Below, in pieces: positions 55,912 through 64,000 of a stretch of 64,000 nt of DNA. The first letter of the stretch is position 1, and each line of letters begins with the position of its first letter. Source of the stretch: Leptasterias polaris (lineage: Eukaryota; Echinodermata; Asteroidea; Forcipulatida; Asteriidae); assembly GCA_037783415.1 (NCBI GenBank), contig JAZGTN010000037.1, positions 682,001-746,000 of the forward strand. The letters run 5' to 3'. The notes under the pieces were generated by a model. That model saw nothing but the letters and a program-made list of their open reading frames with translations, did no database searches and was not told where the DNA came from. A program made the translations under genes and the position numbers.

Positions 55912-56869
55912 TTACGCATGGTGTTCTGTAACCGACGTACACGGCATCCCACAATGAGGTATAGGGCGGATGTAAGTAGCAACCGCGTTAGAACGCCACC
56001 TGCCCATGCTACGAACTTGGTCAATGGGAACGCCACTGCTCACCGCATAGGATGCCGCCCCTATGCGAAATGAATGAGCCCGGATGTGCTCACCAGACAA
56101 ACCTACAAACTTGAGGGATTTTTTCAAAACTGAATTGAACTGAAAGCGAGTGAGTGGAGTGCAATCGAAATGACAAAAGAGAGGGCCAGCAGTGGCAGGT
56201 CTCACAGAAAGAAACTCTCTCAATGCCAGTACGGGACAGATAGCTGCGTTGTCTGATTGCACCAAGCGAATGACCTGTGGGGGGCCGCACTGATTATTTT
56301 TGGCATGCTTGAAAGAAAAAAGGAACGACTGGCCCCCTTCGCCCGACTGACAAAACTGTACATCTGCGGCTGTTAACACCGAAGTTTGAACGCGATGACG
56401 AGAATCCGCAGCCAGCTCACCTACCCTCATAAAACCAAAAAATGCACAAACAAAAACCGTTTTAAATAAACAAGCTTCAAATGTAGAAGTACATACTGCA
56501 GGAAGTGACTGTGTGATTTGCACTAAAAGCGGGATAGACATTGGCAAACGTGTGTCCGATAAAGGACGCAATCGCCTGCACCCTTCAAGTAATTTAGACA
56601 CCAAAAAATCATTAGTAGGATCAGCCCACCCCTGTAACTTGTGGTAAAACCCAACAGCCGAAACATAAGTCGTGATTGTGGATGGAGCAAACTTGTGTAA
56701 AGATAGCCATGCTACAAACGTTGAATTACGTCAGCTGACACTGGACCGCCCAAAACTGATCCAAAAAACTGACAAAACTTATTCCATCCAGCAGCATATG
56801 TTTTATGTGTATTTGAAGCCATTGCAGCTCTGAAAATCCTATCAATTTCATCATCTAGTGAACGAGGGG
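55912..56869 (-). pseudogene. Tyrosine recombinase of the retrotransposon, frameshifted
   Basis: The catalytic half (56711 to 55912) has FMRVGELA (first Arg), HSFRIGAA (H-x-x-R) and a terminal YIRP tyrosine, with GRW between, all typical of YR enzymes that insert circular cDNA. The N-terminal part (HKTYAAGWNKFCQFF, a core-binding-like segment) is in another frame and hits TAG at 56714-56712. The frame changes in the short T-run at 56716-56718, consistent with a one-base loss. The first frame overlaps the RT stop in a -1 register. Confidence 0.85.
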
Positions 56870-58444
56870 TAGATCTGGCAACGGCGTCATGACTGCGTCT
56901 GCATGAGGAGCCGCTGCGCGAAAGCGTGTTTCCTGAAAACGGGACAGAGAGTCGGCAATTACATTAAACACCCCTGGCACATGAGTAGCCTTAAAACGAA
57001 TATTAAACCTCAGGCAGGCAAGCACCAATGTGCGGATGAGATGCATCATTTGGGGACATTGAGAAGATTGTTTGTTGATAATGTGCACCACAGCTGCATT
57101 GTCAGTGTGGAACAGAACTTTGCGGTTGGCTAGCTGGGGGGCCCAACATTTGAGTGCCACAACAATTGGAAACAATTCCAAAAACGCAATTGACGGAGGA
57201 TTGCACAAAAAAGAGTTGGGCCAACACCCTTGAACCCAGTGGCCCTGAAAGTAAGCGCCAAAACCAATGCTACCGGCGGCGTCTGTATACAAATCCAACG
57301 CCGGGCTCGCTTCCCATTCGCGATCCAAAAAGGCCGAAACGCCGTTAAAATGTATCAAGAATTCTAACCACGTACGTAGATCAAGCTTCGCCCCTGCTGA
57401 CAAACGTATCTTAAAGTGGGGTTGTGTAACACCCTTTGAAAGCGAAATAAGGCGCCTCAAAAAAGCCCGCCCGGGGGAAATGGCTCTGCATAGAAAATTC
57501 AAAGAACCAACAAGGGACTGTAGCGCAACAAGTGTAATTTTTCGGTGAGACAAAACAGCGGTAATCTTGGCAATCATAGCTCGAACCTTGTCAGCCGGGA
57601 CCTTAACTTGAGCATGCAACGCATCAATCTCCAAGCCTAGATATGTAATACGTTGCACTGGCCCCTCTGTTTTTTCTTGCGCCAATGGCACCCCAAGTGT
57701 TCCACAAGCCCGAGTAAATACACGCAGCAATTTATTACAATCTGAAGCAGAGGGGCCCACAAACAAAAAATCATCAAGATAATGTGTGACAAGAGAAGAG
57801 CCAGCAGCCCCTTTAACATGAAATTCTAAAAAGGAACTGAACTTTTCAAATAGGGAACAAGAAATAGCACACCCCATCGGCATGCACTTATCAAAATAAA
57901 AAAGACCATCAAAGGTAAAACCAAGCAGTTCATAATCAAGTGGAGAAACTGGGAGAAGCCGAAAAGCTGATTTAATGTCCGCCTTTGCTAACCATGCATT
58001 GCGACCTGTACGTAGCAACAAATCCACTGCATTATCAAAAGATGCATAATGAACAGCGCAAAGTTTAGGATCAATAAAATCGTTAATCGACTGACCTTCT
58101 GGAAATGACAAATGGTGAATAAGGCGGAATGTGTTTGGTTGACGTTTTGGTACAAGCCCAATTGGAGAACATTGCAAGTTGGCAAATGGTCGTTTGTGAA
58201 ACGGACCAGCAATACGCCCTAAGCTAATCTCTTTTGCTAACTTCTCCTTCACCACTTGAGGGCGCTCGGCAGCCGAGGCCAAACAACCCGAATCACGGGG
58301 AACACGCGGTCCATCAAAACATAATGAAAAACCTTTAGAAAAACCAGAGCGCAAAAGCCCCGCATCTTCACATAGCGGGTACATTTTCAACCATAAATCC
58401 AAAATAGCACAGTTAATTGGAGTTGGAAGAACGAAAAGAATAAT
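56855..58444 (-). CDS. Reverse transcriptase-RNase H of the retrotransposon
   Basis: Open and uninterrupted. Counting from the TTG codon at 58402 (515 aa): RT motif A LAKADIKSAFRLLPV near 138-152, motif B MPMGCAISC near 174, motif C YLDD near 208; RNase H residues in LYTDAAGS (near 371), FLELFPI (near 408), HTDNAAVV (near 432) and VIADSLSR (near 481). There is no ATG near the start; the frame is open from 58444 and overlaps the Gag end by 32 nt in the +1 frame, suggesting frameshifting or internal initiation. Confidence 0.93.
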   Translation of the reverse strand: MILFVLPTPINCAILDLWLKMYPLCEDAGLLRSGFSKGFSLCFDGPRVPRDSGCLASAAERPQVVKEKLAKEISLGRIAGPFHKRPFANLQCSPIGLVPKRQPNTFRLIHHLSFPEGQSINDFIDPKLCAVHYASFDNAVDLLLRTGRNAWLAKADIKSAFRLLPVSPLDYELLGFTFDGLFYFDKCMPMGCAISCSLFEKFSSFLEFHVKGAAGSSLVTHYLDDFLFVGPSASDCNKLLRVFTRACGTLGVPLAQEKTEGPVQRITYLGLEIDALHAQVKVPADKVRAMIAKITAVLSHRKITLVALQSLVGSLNFLCRAISPGRAFLRRLISLSKGVTQPHFKIRLSAGAKLDLRTWLEFLIHFNGVSAFLDREWEASPALDLYTDAAGSIGFGAYFQGHWVQGCWPNSFLCNPPSIAFLELFPIVVALKCWAPQLANRKVLFHTDNAAVVHIINKQSSQCPQMMHLIRTLVLACLRFNIRFKATHVPGVFNVIADSLSRFQETRFRAAAPHADAVMTPLPDLPLVH

Positions 58445-59699
58445 TCATTCCTTTCGCTGGAGCGCCCTCTGGATTTGGCTTCAGAGCATGTGAAGCCGAT
58501 TTGGCAACTTGCCCGCTTTTCAACTGTGCGCGAAAGACCGGTTTAGCGCTTGGCGGGGGAGCACCCGGAGAAGAATTAGCCCAGCGAGATTGCCCACCGT
58601 TACGGCATCTAACTGCGCCATGACCAAAACGCATACAATTACTACAACTGTGCATATATTTACACATAGGAAAGTGACACCCTGTGACGCTGTTGAACGC
58701 ATAGCACAACCGAGGCTTACTACTAGTGCTAGGCGGTTGAGCAACATGATTTTGACTATTAACATTATACTGTGTAGTTGGACGCCAAGAAACATGGGAA
58801 TTTGAGCTGTATGGGGCTGAAACAGCGGCTACTGTTAACCACAATTCAGTATCGAGGTTCCCCCACGATCGCCCCGGATCAGCTTCTTGCTTTAGACGAA
58901 ACTGCTCGTCATATGTTCGCCAGCCCAAACCAGGGTATTGAATTGATGCAGTGCGGATTATCTCCGCGTACTTCAACAACTCGGCACAGCGCGTTGGATG
59001 TTTTGCGATAAAAATCGACATGAACGTGTGGAATGCCGATTGCCACATACCAAATGAATCTAGCTTTCTGCGCAAGGGCCCTGGCTTTTTGAGGACGAGC
59101 TGATTGCCGTCCATTACTAACTGTAAATTATTCTGATCCGGAGCTCTCGCAATGACCGCATTGGCGGTGTCTTTGTACAACAAAGAAAAATCAACATAAG
59201 TCCCTTCCCAAATTTTGTCCTTGATGGCTTGAGGAACATGGAACCCAAGTGGAGTAAACTTAGCCATACCCATCTGAGGAATTTCGACAGGGCGCGTCCC
59301 AAAATCCATGCCAAAAGGATGCCCAACGCCACCACTGTTACTAGTATTAATATTGACGGAGTCATGGGAGTTGGCTAACAAACTAACGTGAGGCCCAGAA
59401 TTATCAGATACACCAGGTACATTAACATTACTACTCTTACTAGCATACTCACCACCCATTGCTGCCACTGGCGGCAAGTGGGGCGGCGTTATCAAATGGG
59501 GCATACCCTCATCATGCTCATGCATACCCTGGGGCTGGGGGGAAGCAGCAGTAGCACTTGGCACGGATGGAGCTCTTGCCGTTGTTGCAGTGGCTGCCGC
59601 CGAGGGGCCTGGGCCCGCGGCCTTCTTTCTGCGTTTCTGCGGAGGTGCCATCTCACGTAGCCTAGCCGGACAACGAACAACCCTCCTCGGTCGCTGCAT
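58413..59699 (-). CDS. Gag-like ORF1 of the retrotransposon
   Basis: 428 aa from ATG 59699. The N-terminus is basic (PPQKRRKKAAG), then Ala/Pro/Ser-rich; the middle (about 120-310) has a capsid-like helical composition. The C-terminal part holds a CCCH finger (C-x8-C-x4-C-x3-H) followed at once by a CCHC knuckle (C-x2-C-x4-H-x4-C). It ends in a basic, Ser/Asn-rich tail. A second in-frame Met occurs at residue 17. Expected to package the element RNA. Confidence 0.85.
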   Translation of the reverse strand: MQRPRRVVRCPARLREMAPPQKRRKKAAGPGPSAAATATTARAPSVPSATAASPQPQGMHEHDEGMPHLITPPHLPPVAAMGGEYASKSSNVNVPGVSDNSGPHVSLLANSHDSVNINTSNSGGVGHPFGMDFGTRPVEIPQMGMAKFTPLGFHVPQAIKDKIWEGTYVDFSLLYKDTANAVIARAPDQNNLQLVMDGNQLVLKKPGPLRRKLDSFGMWQSAFHTFMSIFIAKHPTRCAELLKYAEIIRTASIQYPGLGWRTYDEQFRLKQEADPGRSWGNLDTELWLTVAAVSAPYSSNSHVSWRPTTQYNVNSQNHVAQPPSTSSKPRLCYAFNSVTGCHFPMCKYMHSCSNCMRFGHGAVRCRNGGQSRWANSSPGAPPPSAKPVFRAQLKSGQVAKSASHALKPNPEGAPAKGMNYSFRSSNSN

Positions 59700-60499
59700 G
59701 AACTACAGCTTTATTATGATTGAAAATGTCAAAGTTGCCGAATTCACGTCCGATGAGACCGAAAACGATTATCAAAAGAAAATTGTAAAATAATGTTACG
59801 TCCAGTTCACGAAAAGTTAGTCGCTCCCTCGACACGATGTCTGAAAAGAAACTCTACTAGCACTGTAGCAGATAGTTGTCGATTGTCCGATGAATGATGA
59901 GTTCATGAGTTGAAGCCAGAAACCAAAAAGGCATCCAGAAAGAAAATCACTCCAGTGGCAAAACCGATAAGATGTAAGCAAAGTGTAGAAGAATCACTAT
60001 TTATTTTTTCTACCAAGAACGAAAAATGAATAAAATTGTGTGATCCCAAAATTAACAGGGTCCGTTCACTTTAACAGGCAGTGACAAAGTGACTTTGACA
60101 TGATAGTGTAGCGTTTTCTTCCACATATTACAAATACATTTTTGTTAACTTTAAACCCCTGGACAATGCCCCAGCAACAGTCCAGTAGCTTAAATATTTG
60201 ACCTGAGAACAACCTCCCTGAGGGATTATTTACTACTCACTGTACCAAGGCCCAAGTGTATTACCTTGTCCTTCCTACCCCATGTCATCACCTAGGTAAA
60301 AAGCCCATTAACATTCTTCTTGTCTTTGGTTTATGATTGCTCTTAAATTGGATAGTCTGACCCACAATACTTTTAATATTAGTAAGCAACGTAAACAATT
60401 TGCCCACTGAACATACGGGAAATACCCCTTAGGCTTGTACAATTTTAACCACACTGGGGCAGCACACGTACCGTGTGGGGGAGCTAGCAACAGACACCC
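59700..60499. other. Presumed 5' leader of retrotransposon and flank
   Basis: No open frame of note. On the minus strand an AATAAAGCTG lies just 5' of the Gag ATG (about 59709-59718). I compared it by eye with 54480-55322 and saw no repeat, so the 5' boundary is undefined. Confidence 0.4.
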
Positions 60500-60700
60500 G
60501 TTCGCCCTGTGTATAAAGCATTTTATCCTTGAAGGATAAAATGTGATAATCCCTGGCTACCTGGCAGATAAAGGTTGAATGGCTTTTGACTGGCAGTGGC
60601 ACCCCTGAACAAAGATATTGACTAAAAAGGGAATCTGCCAACAAAGGGCTTGATAGCTCAGTTGGTAGAGTACTGGTACTAGCCTGAACATCTGACGTCA
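60500..60700 (+). repeat. SINE-like family 1, truncated
   Basis: Leader (AATCCCTGGCTACCTGGCAG ... TTTGACTGGCAG) then A box GATAGCTCAGTTGGTAGAG; stops before the B box. Confidence 0.7.
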
Positions 60701-60999
60701 CACTTTGAGGCTCGTGAATAACGGCGTAACCAGCTGCACCTTTGACCTCGTATTCATTTCACAAGGAGATTCACACATTACATGTACATGTGTACATAGT
60801 AAATAAAACAACATTACATATGACAAATATTATACACACGCTGCAAGCAGACAATCGAAAATGCAAGTTGACAAATCACATCACATTGGACAATCATAAA
60901 ACAGGAAAAGCTTAAGTCACTGCAAGTTTATCCAATGAAAACATTGTATCCAATGAAATTATTGGGCCTGTAATAGACCAGTGCTTGTCTTAATCCTTG

Positions 61000-61115
61000 C
61001 GGATAAAGACAGTGGGAGCAGTCTAGTAGAGTACCAGGGTACAATGTTAAACCAGAGGTCATTGGTTCAAATCCCACTCTACTAAATTTGTCTTTGTTCG
61101 ACCTCAAATTATTAA
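61000..61115 (+). repeat. tRNA-like SINE fragment
   Basis: B-box-like GGTTCAAATCCC near 61065, followed by the family tail AATTTGTCTTTGTTCGACC. The A-box part is degenerate. Confidence 0.55.
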
Positions 61116-61372
61116 AAATTAATATGGCATGTATGTATGTACAGCATGTTTGTACTTTATTATCTTTGAAACACAACCAAATCAGAGAGTGAAACTGACT
61201 TACATGTACTGCAAATGTGTTGTACTGTAAGTTGATGGCTACCATGGCTCAAGCCTATAGACACAGAATGGTTCATGTTTGATGCATGTCTTTGCTTTTG
61301 GAAAAGTGCATTTAAATCAGTTTTAATTTGTGACAAATCAAAGAACTGTTTCTTATGCTGTTTACACTAAAA

Positions 61373-62335
61373 CAGGGCTCGAAATTAACACTGGACCGCA
61401 GGCCCGAGGCCAGTGATTTTAGCGTCGGTCCAGTAAACTTTATACCGAACAAGTCCGGCGGTCTTGTGTTTTTTTAACATAATAAAAGTATTATTAACAT
61501 GAAATGTATTATCTTTCATTAAATAAATGTATTTAAATCTCAGTTTAAAAAGTTGTTGTTTTACTTGTTGTCGTCAAATTATTTCCGAGCGCGGAACACA
61601 TCCAACCCGGCCGACTGTTCGTCGTGCTGCAAGTTCCCTCTATCCAGTTTGCTCATGCCCACGACCACTGCACTGGGCTCAAACCATAGGCTTTAGGCAC
61701 CCGGGGGGACGAGCGAAAGGCACCCTCCATTCCGTGCATGCGTGATTGTACTGGTGCCCGGCGGAACACCACAGTACAGCGCTTCGTTCGTTCACCACTG
61801 ACCATGTGCATGTCATGATGTGTTGGGTGCAACACATTGGATGTAGTCACTTTAAAGTCTGATACCTTACCAACGATTTATACAGTGTTGAAATCGTATT
61901 AATGACGTATAGGTTGTATTCTTTCAACTCCACACAACCCTGTGTTGCATGGATTAAAAGTAACGTCTTGTTTCCACACGTCTTGCATGCTTCGTTTGTT
62001 AAATTTTGACAACGTTGTTGTCCTGTCAAAACGATCGTCAAAACTGATTTCATTTTTTCTATGGCAGCAAACATCGTGTAAAAAGAAGGTATGTGGACAT
62101 TTCTCGAAGGGGTTTCAAAGCCCAAACTGCCTAAGCAATCTGCAAGTGAAAAACTTGCACAGGCGCAGAAGTATGAAAAAACAAGTAAACTTTTGGTGTG
62201 TTTTTGTTGCGTTTTGGATTTTTTTCTTCTCATAGTCATATGACTTCGGTCTTGTAAAAAATGTTCCGGTCCAGTAAAAATTCTGAGCAACAAGCCCTGC
62301 GGTCTTGTGGATTTTTCCCCCAAATTCGAGCCCTG
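61373..62335. mobile_element. CAGGG-ended transposon with 5-bp TSD, second copy
   Basis: Starts CAGGGCTCGAAATT, ends AAATTCGAGCCCTG, flanked by TAAAA at 61368-61372 and 62336-62340. End regions match 32183-32825; the middle differs. No transposase domain recognised in its open frames (the longest, 158 aa at 61847-62323, looks non-coding). Confidence 0.85.
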
Positions 62336-62340
62336 TAAAA

Positions 62341-63176
62341 TGTCAAGAAAAATATGATGAAATATTAACAGGTTTCTTGTTTGATGTGTTCATCAAAGCT
62401 AGGAGGATGGAAATGATTTACTCTTCTACACAAACCAAAAATGTTTTTTTAATGTCTTTTTGTAAGTAGATACAATGTAGCTAGCAGAACAGTTCACACA
62501 TGACTCTGGCGATATAGTGCTGCTGATCTCAGGTGACTCACTGCTGCTACTGCGAGACTTCTGCTCTCGCAACTGCGGTCCTATAGTCGGAGGCAGCAGT
62601 CTCGCGAGAGCGTGAGATTCCACTATCACCGCAACAAGCATTTTACGGCCTTTTCATATGGCTAGTTGTCAAGCTGGACAAAAAAAAGGTTTTGGGCCGT
62701 TTGCCGAACACCTAAAAAAAAAAAAGTTTGCGCATTGGCCAAAATTTGCGCGTATTGGCCAGATACGCTAGCTTAGTGCATGGTGAGGTCCCTGGCTAGT
62801 ATTGCTCCATTAGATTTATACAATGTAGGCATAATGGTTTGCTTCGCTTTTTTGGACAATCCCCAGGCTTCAATTCGTTTGTGAGTGTCGTTTTTATTTG
62901 TCTTGTACATGTATATGTTTAAAGCCTGGATAAATAAATAAGAATAATGATAGATCCATTCCAACAACAAGCTTACACCTTGGTCAAAGATCAAGCGCAC
63001 ATCAAAGTTATTTTTAAGCACACATGTAAGAGTGTACTCTGGTGCAGTGATCTATTTATACTGCCACCAAGCATTACTAAAGTTATTAGGCTATGAAAGA
63101 GTGTGGCCACCACAGTCAAATTTAGTGTTAGATTTGAGTTGTGTTGCGGCTTCACCTGTACGAAATATTGTGTTGT
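62341..63176. other. Stretch with small foldback, no gene seen
   Basis: Contains an imperfect inverted repeat near 62540-62620 (CTGCTGCTACTGCGAGAC against GTCTCGCGAG) and a half-end GCCGAACACCTA near 62700 like that of 12454-13730. Confidence 0.4.
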
Positions 63177-63364
63177 GGCCCAATTTCATAAAGCAGAAAA
63201 TACTGCTTGACAAATTTCTATGCTAAGCAAAAACTGAGTGGGGCACCAGTCACAACAATGCAAAGTTTATGTAATTTTGGTTGGTAACCTGTTTCTGCTA
63301 AGCAATACTTTTCTGTGCTGAGCAAGTTTTTGTGCTTACAGGCTTTATGAAAAGAAATTGGGCC
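63177..63364. repeat. MITE with GGCCCAATTTCATAAAGC ends
   Basis: Inverted ends GGCCCAATTTCATAAAGC and GCTTTATGAAAAGAAATTGGGCC; the interior has GCTAAGCA/TGCTGAGCA arms. A diverged relative may be at 18940-19015. Confidence 0.75.
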
Positions 63365-63497
63365 CTGGAATTTTCATCTTTAAGAGGGCATGGCAATTTT
63401 CTATTTTGCAAAAAGCACTTATGGAAAATCTGAAAGTCCATGGGAATCGTTTGAAAGGGCACCAAGGCCAAGACCAAGGGTACAGAGGCCATGGTCT

Positions 63498-63640
63498 TGA
63501 TTTCAGCAAAGCACTAAGATTCATCTTAAGATGAGTTGTCAGTATTGCCATAGTGATTTGTATTGTGACATCACACTTTGCTTAGCAATTAGGATCGATT
63601 TGCACTTAAGATCAATCTTAACTCTTTGTGAAATCGAGCC
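63498..63640. repeat. Foldback repeat with ATTTCA.CAAAG ends
   Basis: Left GATTTCAGCAAAGCACTAAG and right CTTTGTGAAATC are imperfect inverted ends; the middle has CATCTTAAGATG. Confidence 0.55.
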
Positions 63641-64000
63641 CTGGGCCTTTAATTCCAGGCCTACATTGTAATGCAGTATTATGCAAAAAAGATACACATG
63701 AAATTATTAGTTTAAATATTGTATTAAAGGGGCACCTAATTATGAATGATACATTGTACATGAAAGCATTCAAATTATACTTTATGTATGACTGTGATGC
63801 TATAATTAATTGTATGTTCACTCCCAACTAGGACTCTATACTATGGGTGGACACTTTGCACAGAATTATTTGTGGGGCATAACCTCATGAACTGTTATTT
63901 AAGTTTTCTATGACTATGTTCATTACAAATCGATTCTGGTTGATGTATCACCAAGCTGCAACAAATAAAGTAGGCCATGGCATTGGATTACCACTTTGTT
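63641..64000. other. Window end, no gene seen
   Basis: AT-rich with short random open frames. Confidence 0.4.

Larger units (their letters stand above)
55323..59699 (-). mobile_element. Ngaro-like tyrosine-recombinase retrotransposon
   Basis: Order on the minus strand: Gag, RT-RNase H, tyrosine recombinase, SGNH hydrolase. No aspartic protease, integrase or DIRS-type methyltransferase seen, and SGNH domains are reported from Ngaro elements, so Ngaro fits best. The split direct repeats expected of the group were not found by eye. A 21-nt poly(A) starts inside the final stop codon. The recombinase is frameshifted, so this copy is probably not autonomous. Confidence 0.88.

Noticed and set aside
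59590..59793. Plus-strand frame opposite Gag
   Set aside because: Shadow of the Ala-rich N-terminus of the Gag ORF.
61847..62323. 158-aa minus-strand protein
   Set aside because: Lies inside the CAGGG-ended transposon, with no recognisable domain, and the opposite strand is also open.

Overview
This is metazoan nuclear DNA: interrupted genes with GT-AG introns, long AT-rich introns, tRNA-derived SINE-like repeats, many small foldback DNA transposons, LINE tails and a tyrosine-recombinase retrotransposon. The style of the foldback repeats and of one TTAA-flanked family is what I associate with echinoderms, perhaps a sea star. That placement comes from memory of repeat style and was not checked.

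The dominant feature is one host gene on the minus strand, covering roughly positions 46094 down to 1085. It encodes the bifunctional enzyme 6-phosphofructo-2-kinase/fructose-2,6-bisphosphatase (PFKFB). I could place 16 coding exons (38445 to 1085) whose splice phases all agree, giving 496 aa. One further upstream ATG exon (46094-46020) joins in frame and would give 525 aa. All key kinase and bisphosphatase residues are present. Introns range from 279 bp to 13.8 kb and carry most of the repeats: a 34-bp satellite, a 128-bp higher-order CCAGCC repeat, SINE-like elements, LINE 3' ends, MITEs and a 2.8-kb palindrome. The 5' part of exon 2, with its splice acceptor, is duplicated in tandem.

From 46 to 64 kb the window is mostly intergenic. 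At 48.4 kb there is one possible plus-strand terminal exon of unknown family. At 50-53 kb lie two related TTAA-flanked MITEs, one interrupted by a TA-flanked MITE, with the other copy serving as the empty site. At 55.3-59.7 kb lies a DIRS-superfamily, Ngaro-like retrotransposon on the minus strand: Gag with CCCH and CCHC fingers, reverse transcriptase-RNase H, tyrosine recombinase and an SGNH hydrolase. Its recombinase has a one-base frameshift, and a single in-frame TAA separates recombinase from SGNH. At 61.4-62.3 kb is a CAGGG-ended transposon with a 5-bp target duplication, related to one at 32.2-32.8 kb.

Apart from PFKFB, the retrotransposon ORFs, the LINE remnants and the uncertain exon, I see no convincing protein-coding sequence. 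Most other open frames are AT-rich chance frames or lie in simple repeats.
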